Assembly: GCF_000716535.1 (NCBI RefSeq)
Contig: NZ_JNWV01000027.1
Coordinates: 62,001-126,000, forward strand
DNA from: Streptomyces flaveolus
GTDB lineage: Bacteria; Actinomycetota; Actinomycetes; Streptomycetales; Streptomycetaceae
DNA: 64,000 nucleotides
Reading direction: 5' to 3'
Shown: positions 53,744-62,645 of the stretch, piece by piece
Layout of the letters: each line of letters starts with the position of its first letter
How positions within the stretch are numbered: the first letter of the stretch is position 1
The notes under the pieces: generated by a model
Told to the model about the DNA's origin: nothing
What the model saw: the letters and a program-made list of their open reading frames with translations, nothing else
The model's database searches: none
Position numbers and translations under genes: made by a program

Positions 53744-56551
53744 TCACCCCACGGACGAGTAGGCGACCACACCCCGCAGCAACTGATCGACAGCCTTGCG
53801 CGCGGCCTTGGCCACGGTCGAGCCCTCCGCGGGAGCCGCCGCGGAAATCTGCCCGAGCACGTCGATGACCTGCTTGCACCACCGCACGAAGTCCCCGGCC
53901 GGCATCTCCGCCTCCCGCAGCACCTCGTCGAGCCCCTTGCCGGACGCCCACATGTACGCGGCCCAGGCGAACCCGAGATCCGGCTCCCGCTGCCCGACGC
54001 CCTCGCTCTGGTGGATCCGGAACTCCTCCTCCAGCCCGTCGAGCCGGCCCCAGATCCGGACCATATCGCCGAGCGCGGCCTTGGCCTTGCCGGAGGGCAG
54101 CTTCGGCGCCATCGCGTCGTCGCCGACCCGGGCCTCGTACACGAGCGCCGACACGCAGGCGGCGAGTTCGGCGGGGGCCAGCCCCTCCCAGACCCGCTCG
54201 CGCAGGCACTCGCTGGCCAGCAGGTCCAGTTCGCCGTAGAGCCGCGCGAGCCGCTTGCCGTGCTCGGTGACCTCGTCACCGCGCAGGTAGTCCAGCTCGG
54301 TCAGCAGGGCCACGATGCGGTCGAAGGTCCGCGCGATGGTGTTGGTGCGGCCCTCGATGCGCCGCTCCAGCTGCGAGGTGTCGCGCATCAGCCGGTGGTA
54401 GCGCTCGGCCCAACGGGCGTGGTCCTCACGGTCGTTGCACCCGTGGCAGGGGTGTGCCCGGATCGCCGTCCGCAGCCGTGCGATCTCGCGGTCGTCGGCG
54501 GCCTGGGACCGCTTCTTGCGCGCCCGCTCCGGCGGGATGTGCCCGGCCTTGGTGCGCAGCGCGGAGGCGAGGTCCCGACGGGACTGCGGCGAGCGCGGGT
54601 TGAAGGACTTCGGGATCCGCATCCGGTCCAGCGGCTCGACCGGCACCGGGAAGTCCATCGACGCCAGCCGCTTGACCTGCCGTTCGGCGGTCAGCACCAG
54701 CGGACGCGGCCCGTCGTGGTGGTCGAAGCCGCGGTGGCCGTTGGACCGGCCCGTCGGCAGGCCCGGGTCCAGGACCAGGGCGAGGCCCGCGTACTTGCCC
54801 GTGGGCACATGGATGACATCGCCCGGCTTCAGCTTCTCCAGGGCGACGGCGGCCTCGGCACGCCGCTCGTTCGCGCCCTGCCGGGCCAGCTCGGTCTCCC
54901 GGTCCTTCAGCTCGCGGCGCAGCCGCGCGTACTCCTCGAAGTCGCCGAGGTGACAGGTCATCGAGGCCTTGTAGCCGGCCAGCCCCTCCTCGTTGCGCTG
55001 CACCTGACGCGAGATGCCCACGACCGACTTGTCGGCCTGGAACTGGGCGAAGGAGGTCTCCAGCAGCTCGCGCGAGCGGTGCCGGCCGAACTGCTCGACC
55101 AGGTTGACCGCCATGTTGTACGACGGCTTGAAGCTGGAGCGCAGCGGGTACGTGCGCGTGCCCGCGAGACCGGCGAGGTGCTCGGGGCTCATGCCGCGCT
55201 GCCACAGCACCACGGCATGGCCCTCGACGTCGATGCCCCGGCGGCCGGCCCGGCCGGTGAGCTGGGTGTACTCACCGGGCGTGATGTCGGCGTGCTGCTC
55301 GCCGTTCCACTTGACGAGCTTCTCCAGCACCACGGAGCGGGCGGGCATGTTGATGCCGAGCGCGAGGGTCTCGGTGGCGAACACGGCCTTGACCAGGCCG
55401 CGTACGAACAGCTCCTCCACGACCTCCTTGAAGGTCGGCAGCATGCCGGCGTGGTGGGCGGCGATGCCGCGCTCCAGGCCCTCCAGCCACTCGTAGTAGC
55501 CGAGGACGTGCAGGTCCTCCGGCGGGATGGACGCGGTGCGCTCCTCGACCAGGGCGCGGACCTGCTCCCGCGCCTCCTCGTCGTTGAGTCTCAGGCCCGC
55601 GTACAGGCACTGCTGGACGGCGGCCTCGCAGGCGGCGCGGCTGAAGATGAAGGTGATGGCCGGGAGCAGGCCCTCGGAGTCGAGCCGCTCGATGACCTCG
55701 GGACGGCCCGGGGTCCACACGCGCGAGCGCTGTCTGCGCTCCCGCTCCCGGTCGGCCTCGCGCATCGCCCGGCCGCGCCTGCGGTCCTGGTACGACGGCC
55801 GGGTGGCCTCCATGCGGGCCAGCCGGACCAGATCGGGGTTGACGGCCTTCTTGTGGCCCTCACCCTCCTCGAACAGGTCGTACATCCGGCGCCCGGCGAG
55901 CACGTGCTGGAACAGCGGCACGGGCCGGTGCTCGGAGACGATCACCTCGGTGTCGCCGCGGACGGTGTCCAGCCAGTCGCCGAACTCCTCCGCGTTGGAC
56001 ACGGTGGCGGAGAGCGAGACCAGGGTCACCGACTCGGGCAGGTGGATGATCACCTCCTCCCAGACGGCGCCGCGGAAGCGGTCGGAGAGGTAGTGCACCT
56101 CGTCCATGACCACGTAGCCGAGGCCGAGGAGCGTCTGCGAGCCGGCGTAGAGCATGTTCCGCAGCACCTCGGTGGTCATCACGACCACCGGGGCGTCGGA
56201 GTTCACGCTGTTGTCGCCGGTGAGCAGGCCCACCTTCCCGGTGCCGTAGCGGCGGCACAGGTCGGCGTACTTCTGGTTCGACAGCGCCTTGATGGGTGTC
56301 GTGTAGAAGCACTTCTTGCCCTGCCCCAGGGCGAGGTGGACGGCGAACTCGCCCACGATCGTCTTGCCCGAGCCGGTGGGGGCGGCCACCAGAACGCCCT
56401 TCCCCGCTTCGAGTGCCTGGCAGGCCTCGATCTGGAAGGGGTCGAGGCCGAAGTCGTACATCTCGCGGAAGGAGGCGAGCGCGGTGGCCTGCTCGGCTGC
56501 CCGCCTGCGGGCTGCCGCGTACCGCTCGGCCGGTGAGAGGTCCTCTGTCAT
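53744..56551 (-). CDS. helY: Ski2-like DExH RNA helicase
   Basis: Protein of 935 residues. N-terminal RecA domain with APTGSGKT (about 50), MDEVHYL (DEVH) and SLSATVSN; second RecA domain with HHAGMLP, ETLALGINMPAR and QLTGRAGRRGID. A long C-terminal region (about 560-935) includes a Ski2/Mtr4-type domain and a Cys/His cluster (HPCHGCNDREDH). It should unwind RNA for processing or decay. ATG 56551 is used; the ribosome site is weak. It is conserved next to tatC in actinobacteria. Confidence 0.94.
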   Translation of the reverse strand: MTEDLSPAERYAAARRRAAEQATALASFREMYDFGLDPFQIEACQALEAGKGVLVAAPTGSGKTIVGEFAVHLALGQGKKCFYTTPIKALSNQKYADLCRRYGTGKVGLLTGDNSVNSDAPVVVMTTEVLRNMLYAGSQTLLGLGYVVMDEVHYLSDRFRGAVWEEVIIHLPESVTLVSLSATVSNAEEFGDWLDTVRGDTEVIVSEHRPVPLFQHVLAGRRMYDLFEEGEGHKKAVNPDLVRLARMEATRPSYQDRRRGRAMREADRERERRQRSRVWTPGRPEVIERLDSEGLLPAITFIFSRAACEAAVQQCLYAGLRLNDEEAREQVRALVEERTASIPPEDLHVLGYYEWLEGLERGIAAHHAGMLPTFKEVVEELFVRGLVKAVFATETLALGINMPARSVVLEKLVKWNGEQHADITPGEYTQLTGRAGRRGIDVEGHAVVLWQRGMSPEHLAGLAGTRTYPLRSSFKPSYNMAVNLVEQFGRHRSRELLETSFAQFQADKSVVGISRQVQRNEEGLAGYKASMTCHLGDFEEYARLRRELKDRETELARQGANERRAEAAVALEKLKPGDVIHVPTGKYAGLALVLDPGLPTGRSNGHRGFDHHDGPRPLVLTAERQVKRLASMDFPVPVEPLDRMRIPKSFNPRSPQSRRDLASALRTKAGHIPPERARKKRSQAADDREIARLRTAIRAHPCHGCNDREDHARWAERYHRLMRDTSQLERRIEGRTNTIARTFDRIVALLTELDYLRGDEVTEHGKRLARLYGELDLLASECLRERVWEGLAPAELAACVSALVYEARVGDDAMAPKLPSGKAKAALGDMVRIWGRLDGLEEEFRIHQSEGVGQREPDLGFAWAAYMWASGKGLDEVLREAEMPAGDFVRWCKQVIDVLGQISAAAPAEGSTVAKAARKAVDQLLRGVVAYSSVG

Positions 56552-56674
56552 CGTGCTTTCGAGCGTACCGGGCCCCACCGACAACAGGACGATCATTATC
56601 CGGATCACCCTCCGGACGAAAGACGGAGGGTAAGAAGACCGGAAGAAAGTACGCCAGGCGGCCGGTGAGACACG

Positions 56675-56706
56675 GATGCCCCCGTCCTCAGGGGGGCGGG
56701 GGCATC
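56675..56706 (-). terminator. Terminator after tatC
   Basis: GATGCCCCCG (56675-56684) pairs with CGGGGGCATC (56697-56706), a perfect 10-bp stem with a 12-base loop, 22 bases past the tatC stop. Confidence 0.75.
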
Positions 56707-56727
56707 GCGTGGCGGCTCGGTGAGGGC

Positions 56728-57678
56728 TCAGGTCACGTCGTCGTATCCGTTGACCCGGTCGGTACTCGCCTGCTCGGGCAGGGCCCGGGTGGCCGAGACG
56801 GGCTCGACGTCGCCGATGTCCTCGGGCGTGAGGTCCAGATCGGAGGCCTCGTCGTCGGCGGGGCCCGCGGCCTCGCGACGGCGTCGGCGCTTGTCGTTGA
56901 GCAGCGAGAAGGCGACCGCGCCGAAGTACAGCACCCAGATCGGCCCGGCGAGGGCCAGCATGGACAGCGGGTCGGTGCTCGGGGTGGCCACGGCCGCGAA
57001 GACCGTGATGCCGAGGATCATGGCGCGCCACCAGCCGAGCATGCGCCGGCCGGTCAGCACACCGGTGAGGTTGAGCATGATCAGCAGCAGCGGCAGCTCG
57101 AAGGAGAGGCCGAAGACGACCACCATGCGGGTGACCAGCTGCAGCAGGTCGTCCAGCGGCAGGAAGTTCCTGATGGACCCGTTCGGCGTGAAGTCGATCA
57201 GCACCTTCGCGGTGGTGGGCAGCACCTTGTACGCGAAGAAGGCACCACCGAAGAACAGCGGGGCGCCGGTGAAGACGAAGGCGTAGGCGTACTTCTTCTC
57301 GTGCCGGTGCAGACCCGGCGCGACGAAGGCCCAGAGCTGGTACAGCCAGATCGGCGAGGCCAGCACGACACCCGCCGTCAGGGAGACCTGGAGGGCCAGC
57401 GTGAACGGGGCGAGGAGACCGTTGATCGTGATCTCGGCGCACTGGTGCTTGCCGCTGGCCTTCGCCAGCTCCGCGAAGGTCGCCGGGCAACCGATCGAGT
57501 CGAGGATGGGCCTCGTCAGGAAGTTGATGATGTCGTTGTAGAAGAAGGCGGCGACGACCGTCACGACGACGACGGCCAGCATGGCCTTCGCGAGCCGGTT
57601 GCGGAGCTCACGAAGGTGATCCGCGAGGGGCATCCGCCCCTCGGGATCCTTCTCCTTGTTGCGGGCAGGCTTGAGCAA
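56728..57678 (-). CDS. tatC: Twin-arginine translocase subunit TatC
   Basis: Protein of 316 residues, six membrane helices. N-terminal cytoplasmic MPLADHLRELRNRLAKA (signal-peptide-binding Glu), a periplasmic loop with Cys pair (GCPATF, HQCAEI), WLYQLWAFVAPGLHRHEKK, and FGLSFELPLLLIMLN with conserved Phe/Glu. The C-terminal acidic tail is typical of Streptomyces. It is the receptor for folded Tat substrates, several of which are encoded in this window. The start is TTG 57678 behind GAGGACGTGGG. Confidence 0.97.
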   Translation of the reverse strand: MLKPARNKEKDPEGRMPLADHLRELRNRLAKAMLAVVVVTVVAAFFYNDIINFLTRPILDSIGCPATFAELAKASGKHQCAEITINGLLAPFTLALQVSLTAGVVLASPIWLYQLWAFVAPGLHRHEKKYAYAFVFTGAPLFFGGAFFAYKVLPTTAKVLIDFTPNGSIRNFLPLDDLLQLVTRMVVVFGLSFELPLLLIMLNLTGVLTGRRMLGWWRAMILGITVFAAVATPSTDPLSMLALAGPIWVLYFGAVAFSLLNDKRRRRREAAGPADDEASDLDLTPEDIGDVEPVSATRALPEQASTDRVNGYDDVT

Positions 57679-57725
57679 CCCACGTCCTCATCTCGTGCGG
57701 CAGGCCGGGGGTTTCCGGCCGTGCG

Positions 57726-58007
57726 TCAGCGCTGGGTGGTGTCCGTCGGCTCGTTGACCGGCCGCGAGCTGGTCACGTCACCGGGGGCCGCCTGGATGGT
57801 GCGCTGCGCCGGAGGCTGCTCGCCCGAGCTGGGCGCCTGGGCGGAGGCGTTGCCTCCTTCTTCCTTCATCGCCTTGGCCTCGCTCTTGAGGATGCGCGCG
57901 GACTTGCCGAGCGAGCGGGCCATGTCCGGAAGCTTCTTCGCGCCGAACAGCAGGATGATGACGACGAGGATGAGAATGATCTCGGGAGCTCCGAGCCTTC
58001 CGAACAT
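57726..58007 (-). CDS. tatA: Twin-arginine translocase subunit TatA
   Basis: Protein of 93 residues. A short N-terminal membrane helix ([13 protein letters not shown], about 9-21) ends at the [23 protein letters not shown] amphipathic helix with the conserved Phe-Gly hinge. A Pro/Gln/Ala tail follows. It assembles the protein-conducting pore with TatC. ATG 58007 follows GAAGG. It lies 47 bp upstream of tatC in the same operon. Confidence 0.97.
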   Translation of the reverse strand: MFGRLGAPEIILILVVIILLFGAKKLPDMARSLGKSARILKSEAKAMKEEGGNASAQAPSSGEQPPAQRTIQAAPGDVTSSRPVNEPTDTTQR

Positions 58008-58266
58008 AAGTCTTTACCTTCTCACCGAGGCGGCTGGGTGGGGTGCTGTCCGACCGGTCGGACATGTGTCCGAAGGCCGTGCTGGCAGCGATCGTAACGC
58101 TCTGGGGTAAACGTGAGGCAATCCCCGTGCGTACTCCCGGTCCACGGTGCGGGCCTCGTTCTCCACACCACGACCAGCAGCGTACCTGCCCCACAGGGCA
58201 GCATGACAGGGCGAAGTGACGCAAAGCGCTTGCGTCGCCGGTCTCACAGGCACCGCTCGGCGCCGC

Positions 58267-58461
58267 TCACAGCGCGTCCACGGCGTCGGCCGCGCGCACG
58301 GTCGCCCGCTCCAGATCCTCGGCGGCCCTGTTGATACGGCGCGCGGAGTCCGCGACCTGCTCCCCGAGGCGCCGCGCCTCCAGGAACACCCGTACGGCGA
58401 GCACCCCCAGGACGGCGACACCCAGGAAACCCATCGCTACCGCGAACATCGGCCAGAACAT
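58267..58461 (-). CDS. Small membrane-anchored coiled-coil hypothetical protein
   Basis: Protein of 64 residues. Residues 1-25 are one membrane helix (MFWPMFAVAMGFLGVAVLG as its core). Residues 27-63 form an amphipathic helix of the apolipoprotein/DUF948 type (EARRLGEQVADSARRINRAAEDLERA in part). It lies between the pafBC cluster and tatA. Its function is unknown. Confidence 0.75.
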   Translation of the reverse strand: MFWPMFAVAMGFLGVAVLGVLAVRVFLEARRLGEQVADSARRINRAAEDLERATVRAADAVDAL

Positions 58462-58503
58462 GACGCCGAGCCTAGACCGTCCGCCGACGCGAAACGCAGG
58501 CGG

Positions 58504-58797
58504 CTACACCGTGGAGTGCAGCCGCAGGGTCCTGACCCCGCCCCCGGTGAGCAGCTCGACGATCCGCTCCCCGGCGGGCTTGCGGACGGCGGCACCGCAG
58601 TCGGGGCAGGTGAAGGAGTAGAACGTCGTCCGGCTGCTGGCGCCGATGGCGAGGCGCAGCGCGCCGGCGGCGAGCTCGAAGCGGCCGCGGCAGTCCGGGC
58701 AGCCGGCCCTGAACATCACCGGGACCGCTCTTCTCATGCCGGCGAAGGCGGTCGCCACCGTCATCTCACGCCCACCGGACTCCGGAGACTCGCTCAC
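58504..58797 (-). CDS. Small zinc-ribbon protein
   Basis: Protein of 97 residues. Two C-x-x-C knuckles (AGCPDCRGRF at about 30 and FTCPDCGAAV at about 62) form a zinc ribbon around a beta hairpin; a Leu-rich C-terminus ends RTLRLHSTV. It may bind a partner protein or nucleic acid. GTG 58797 is chosen for its GAAGGAG site; ATG 58764 would shorten it by 11 residues. It lies 121 bp downstream of pafC. Confidence 0.72.
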   Translation of the reverse strand: MSESPESGGREMTVATAFAGMRRAVPVMFRAGCPDCRGRFELAAGALRLAIGASSRTTFYSFTCPDCGAAVRKPAGERIVELLTGGGVRTLRLHSTV

Positions 58798-58918
58798 AGC
58801 CTCGCTCCTTCTTCTGGTCGTTCGCCAAGCGCCGCCGGCGGTGCCGCGTCGTGCCGTTTCGCGTCCGCGGCGCCACGGGGGCCTGCCGGGCGGCTCCCCG
58901 CGCCCCTGTGGGCGCGCC

Positions 58919-59923
58919 TCACTGCCCGGAGCCCGCCGGCGGCTCCGTGTCGTACGCCGCCAACGCCTCCGTCGCCGCTCTCCGGGCGCTCTCGGCCAGC
59001 TCCGGCGGGGAGACGATGCGGCCGTCGCGGCCGAGGCGCAGGGCGAGTCGGCGCAGCGAGGCCGGGTCGGGGGTGCGCAGGGTGATACGCAGCCCGCCGT
59101 CGGGAAGCTCATCGGCGCTGTCGTGCGGGTAGTACTCGGCGACCCAGCGGCCACCGGGCCCGACCTCGACCACCACCTCGGGGTCCTCGGCGGCGGGCTG
59201 CACCAGCCCCTCGGAGAGGTCGCGCAGTTCTATCTCGGGCGGTGCCGAGGGCTCGTCGAGGATCCTGATCTCGGCGACCCGGTCGAGGCGGAAGGTGCGC
59301 CGGGCCTCGGAGCGGCGGCACCAGGCCTCCACATAGGTGTGGCCGACGCTGACCAGGCGGATGGGGTCGATCTCGCGCTCGGTGACCTCGTCCCGGGCCG
59401 GGGAGTAGTAGCGGATCCACAGCCTGCGGCGCTCGGAGATCGCCCGGTCGACGTCGGCGAAGACCCCGCCCTCGGACTCGAAGGTCACCGACAGGCGGGA
59501 GCTGGCACCGGCGGCCTCGCCGGCCGCGGCCTCCACCTTGGCGGTGGCCCGCAGCAGGGCCTGGCGGTCGCTCTCCCGCAGTCCCGGCAGGGTCGACACC
59601 GCGCGGGCGGCGACCAGCAGCGCGGTGGCCTCGTCGGCGGCGAGCCGGAGCGGTTCGGCCGCCTCCTCGCCGAGCGCGGCCGGGTTGTGCCACCAGATGC
59701 GCTCGCCGTCGGTGTCGATGTCCAGCAGGTCGCCGCCGCGGAAGCTGGTGCCGCACATGGGCAGCAGATCGAGGTCGGCGACCAGCTCGTCCTCGGTGAT
59801 GCCGAAGGCGCGCGCGACATCGGCGATCCGGGCGCCGGGGCGCTCTCTCAGGTACGTCACCAGGGAGAGCATCCGCCGGGTCTGGTCGATGGCGTTGACC
59901 GTCCTGGCCGGTTTGCCTGCCAC
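58919..59923 (-). CDS. pafC: WYL-domain transcriptional regulator PafC
   Basis: Protein of 334 residues. N-terminal winged helix (about 10-65: RMLSLVTYLRERPGARIADVARAFG), WYL domain (about 150-230, with RRLWIRYYSPARDEV and YVEAWCRRSEARRTFRLDR) and a WCX C-terminal domain. PafB and PafC form a DNA-damage-responsive activator that senses single-stranded DNA and drives the mycobacterial-type SOS-independent response. GTG 59923 lies 14 bp after pafB. Confidence 0.95.
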   Translation of the reverse strand: MAGKPARTVNAIDQTRRMLSLVTYLRERPGARIADVARAFGITEDELVADLDLLPMCGTSFRGGDLLDIDTDGERIWWHNPAALGEEAAEPLRLAADEATALLVAARAVSTLPGLRESDRQALLRATAKVEAAAGEAAGASSRLSVTFESEGGVFADVDRAISERRRLWIRYYSPARDEVTEREIDPIRLVSVGHTYVEAWCRRSEARRTFRLDRVAEIRILDEPSAPPEIELRDLSEGLVQPAAEDPEVVVEVGPGGRWVAEYYPHDSADELPDGGLRITLRTPDPASLRRLALRLGRDGRIVSPPELAESARRAATEALAAYDTEPPAGSGQ

Positions 59924-59937
59924 AGTCCTGCTCCCCC

Positions 59938-60891
59938 TCAGCCCTTGGCCACGGCGCGCAGCCGGTCCACCACGTCGGCCCGCAGCTCGGCCGGCTCCAC
60001 GACCACCACGTCCGGCCCGAACTCCACCAGCCAGGCGTCCAGGCCGTGCCCGTACGGGATCTCCAACTCGTCCCAGCCGTCACCGAGTTCCCGGACCTTG
60101 GTGGCCTTCGCCCGAAGGGGGTAACCGGAGCCGGAGCGCAGCCGGATCAGCGCGGAGCGGTCGGCGATCTCTCCGGCCCAGCTCGCGACGGTCTCACGCA
60201 CGGTGACGACGTCCGGCACGGGCGCGGTGAAGCCCGTGCCCCGGGAGCGGACCTTGCCGGTGATCCGGGAGAGCCGGAAGACGCGCTCGGCGCCCCGGTC
60301 GCGGTCGAAGCCGGCCAGGTACCAGTGGCCGCGCCAGCACTCCAGGGCCCACGGCTCGACGTGCCGGGGCTCGGGGCGGGCGGCGGAGGCCTTGCGGTAC
60401 TCGAAGACCACCGGGCGGCGGTCGCGGCAGGCGAGCATCAGCGGCTCGAAGGCGGCCTCGTGCACCGGGATGCGCGGCTCCAGCGCGCCGTGCGCCTCGT
60501 ACGGGTCGACGTCCTCGGGGAGCCCGGCGGCGCGCAGCTTCTGCAGGGCGCCGCTGGCGGCCCCGGCCAGCCGGGCCTGCTGCCAGACCTTGGCGGCGAG
60601 GCCGAGAGCGGCGGCCTCCTCGGCGTCCAGGGTGATGGGGGGCAGGCGGTTGCTGTCGCGGCGGGCGAGGTAGCCCACCTCGCCGTCGAGGTTCTCGACG
60701 GTCTCGATGACCAGGCCCAGTTCCCGCAGGTCGTCCTTGTCCCGCTCGAACATGCGGTTGAAGGAGTCGTCACTGCCCGCTTCCAGGTAGGCCTCGATGG
60801 ACTCGCGCAGCTCCCGCTTGCTGAGCGGCCGCCGCGTCCCGAGCAGACACAGCGCGAGGTTCATCAGCCGCTCGGCCTTGGCAATGGCCAT
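59938..60891 (-). CDS. pafB: WYL-domain transcriptional regulator PafB
   Basis: Protein of 317 residues. Winged helix (about 3-80: AERLMNLALCLLGTRRPLSKRELRE), WYL core (RRPVVFEYRKASAARPEPRHVEPWAL in part; WYLAGFDRDRGAERVFRLSRI gives the name motif) and WCX end (RLRAVAKG). It partners with PafC as an activator of DNA-repair genes. ATG 60891 is used. The pafA gene with which the pair is named lies further upstream, beyond two FKBP genes. Confidence 0.96.
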   Translation of the reverse strand: MAIAKAERLMNLALCLLGTRRPLSKRELRESIEAYLEAGSDDSFNRMFERDKDDLRELGLVIETVENLDGEVGYLARRDSNRLPPITLDAEEAAALGLAAKVWQQARLAGAASGALQKLRAAGLPEDVDPYEAHGALEPRIPVHEAAFEPLMLACRDRRPVVFEYRKASAARPEPRHVEPWALECWRGHWYLAGFDRDRGAERVFRLSRITGKVRSRGTGFTAPVPDVVTVRETVASWAGEIADRSALIRLRSGSGYPLRAKATKVRELGDGWDELEIPYGHGLDAWLVEFGPDVVVVEPAELRADVVDRLRAVAKG

Positions 60892-60965
60892 CGACGCCCT
60901 TCGCCTTCCCTATGGTGCTTCTGACCGATGACCGTACCGCTCCGCGCGGCGGTGACAAAAGCCGA

Positions 60966-60993
60966 GGGCCCATGCCCGAGCAGGCATGGGCCC
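60966..60993 (-). terminator. Intrinsic terminator after the cytosolic FKBP gene
   Basis: GGGCCCATGCC (60966-60976) pairs with GGCATGGGCCC (60983-60993), a perfect 11-bp stem with a 6-base loop. On the minus strand TCGGCTTTTGTC follows, giving a short U-run. Confidence 0.8.
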
Positions 60994-61038
60994 CAGGTGA
61001 TCGGTTCCGGTCGGAACCGGCCGGTCGATCGGGGTGGA

Positions 61039-61410
61039 TCAGACGCCGAGCAGGTCGACCACGAAGATGAGGGTCTCGCCGGGCTTGATCGCCGGGGTCG
61101 GGCTCTGGTTGCCGTAGGCGAGGTGGGCGGGGATGGTCAGCTGGCGGCGGCCACCGACCTTCATGCCCTGCACGCCCTGGTCCCAGCCCTTGATGACCCG
61201 GCCGGCGCCCAGCGGGAAGCGGAACGGGGTGCCGCGGTTCCAGCTGGCGTCGAACTCCTCGCCGGTGCTGAAGGCGACGCCCACGTAGTGGACGGTGACG
61301 TTCTGGCCCGCCTGCGCGACCGGTCCGTCACCCTCCCAGATGTCCTTGATCTCCAGGTCCGCCGGGGGCTCGCCGCCCGGGAAGTCGATCTCGGGCTTCT
61401 CGATGCTCAC
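61039..61410 (-). CDS. Cytosolic FKBP-type peptidyl-prolyl isomerase
   Basis: Protein of 123 residues, one FKBP domain: GQNVTVHYVGVAFSTGEEFDASW, GRVIKGWDQGVQGMKVGGRR, IPAHLAYG, then LIFVVDLLGV. The binding-pocket residues are in place. It catalyses cis-trans isomerisation at proline and can act as a chaperone. GTG 61410 follows AGGAG with 8 bases. It lies downstream of a lipoprotein paralogue on the same strand, both between pafA and pafB. Confidence 0.95.
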   Translation of the reverse strand: MSIEKPEIDFPGGEPPADLEIKDIWEGDGPVAQAGQNVTVHYVGVAFSTGEEFDASWNRGTPFRFPLGAGRVIKGWDQGVQGMKVGGRRQLTIPAHLAYGNQSPTPAIKPGETLIFVVDLLGV

Positions 61411-61497
61411 GTCAAAAGCTCCTGCTTGTGTACGACACGAAACGTGGACAGTCTTTCATCATCGCGGGCCTCTCGCCCGCCCCGGGCGTCCCGGACG

Positions 61498-62502
61498 CTA
61501 CATCGCCGCGAGGATGTCCACGGTGAACACGAGGGTGGCGCCCTTCTTGATCACTCCGCCGCTCGGCGGGTTGTCGCCGTAGCCCAGCTCCGGCGGGACG
61601 ACGATCAGGACCCGGCTGCCGACCTTCTTGCCGGTCAGGCCCTGGGCGAGGCCCTTGACCGCCTGCTGCATCTGCTCCAGCGAGAACTGGCTGAGCCGGC
61701 CGGAGCCGTACGTCCGCTGGAAGGTCTTGCCGCCCTCCCAGACCAGGCCCTGGAACTGGCACAGGACCGCCTGGTCGGCCTTCAGCTCGGGACCGTCGCC
61801 CTCCAGGACGTACTCCGACACGAGCTTCTTCGGCGGGTCGGCCTTGGGGACGGTGACCTTGGGCACCTGGCCGTCGGTGTTGGTGGCGACCTTCGGCAGG
61901 GCGGCGTCGTCCTGCGGGACCGGCGCGCCCTTGGCGGAGCTCTTGGAGTTGAAGGAGTCGATCAGGTCGATGACGAAGACCAGGGTGTCGGTGCCCTTGA
62001 TGCCCGCCTGCGCGTTGCCCTCCTTGCCGTAGCCCCAGGTGGGCGGGACGGCCAGCTGGACGCGGCTGCCGGTCTTCTTGCCCGCGAGGCCGTACCGCCA
62101 GCCGTCGATGATGCCGCCCTGGGCGAGCTGGATGACGAGGGGGCGCTTGCGGTCGTAGGAGTTGTCGAAGACCTTGGCCGTGCTCCAGATCTGGCCGAGG
62201 TAGTTCGCCTGGATGAAGTCGTTCTCCGCGATCGTGCGGCCACTGCCCGCGATCAGCGTCTTCACCGCGAGGTTCTTCGACGGCTCGCCCGGTCCCTTGG
62301 CGACGGTCGGCTTCTCACCGAACTTCGTGCCCGCCGTGACCGCCGGCAGCGGTCCGTCCACGATCTTGGGCGGGGGCGCGGACGACGCCGAGGCCGACGG
62401 TGAGGCGCCGGTCTTGCTGGAGTCGGACTTGTCGTCACCGCATCCGGCGAGCGTGACCAGTCCTGCGGGAACGGCGGCGAGGAGAAGTGAGCGTCGGCGC
62501 AC
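61498..62502 (-). CDS. Lipoprotein with two FKBP-type domains
   Basis: Protein of 334 residues. Lipobox LAGC at about 18-21 after MRRRSLLLAAVPAG, so it is anchored on the outer face of the membrane. A Ser/Ala/Pro linker precedes two FKBP-like domains: about 80-180 (IIDGWRYGLAGKKTGSRVQLA in part, GYGKEG) and about 225-333 (QFSLEQMQQAVKGLAQGLTGKKVGSR in part, LGYGDNPPSG). The second has weaker pocket residues. It probably folds exported proteins. GTG 62502 follows GAGG. Confidence 0.93.
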   Translation of the reverse strand: MRRRSLLLAAVPAGLVTLAGCGDDKSDSSKTGASPSASASSAPPPKIVDGPLPAVTAGTKFGEKPTVAKGPGEPSKNLAVKTLIAGSGRTIAENDFIQANYLGQIWSTAKVFDNSYDRKRPLVIQLAQGGIIDGWRYGLAGKKTGSRVQLAVPPTWGYGKEGNAQAGIKGTDTLVFVIDLIDSFNSKSSAKGAPVPQDDAALPKVATNTDGQVPKVTVPKADPPKKLVSEYVLEGDGPELKADQAVLCQFQGLVWEGGKTFQRTYGSGRLSQFSLEQMQQAVKGLAQGLTGKKVGSRVLIVVPPELGYGDNPPSGGVIKKGATLVFTVDILAAM

Positions 62503-62564
62503 GGAAGAGCCTCGTAATCGGTCGATCTTGCGGATGGCGTGCGCGCAACTCTACGACCTGACAA

Positions 62565-62593
62565 GGGCGCCGTACGGGAAACGTACGGCGCCC
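62565..62593 (-). terminator. Terminator after pafA
   Basis: GGGCGCCGTACG (62565-62576) pairs with CGTACGGCGCCC (62582-62593), a perfect 12-bp stem with a 5-base loop. A second hairpin, TCCGGCA/TGCCGGA, lies closer to the pafA stop (62601-62626), so there are tandem hairpins. Confidence 0.8.
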
Positions 62594-62645
62594 GTGTGGC
62601 GCTCCGGCATTTCGGTGCCGGAACGCTTGACTCACCTCACGGTGA

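Noticed and set aside
53081-56536. Open frame of about 1150 codons on the plus strand opposite helY
   Set aside because: It is a shadow of the helicase gene, with no conserved motif, and it also runs through the pseudogene region.
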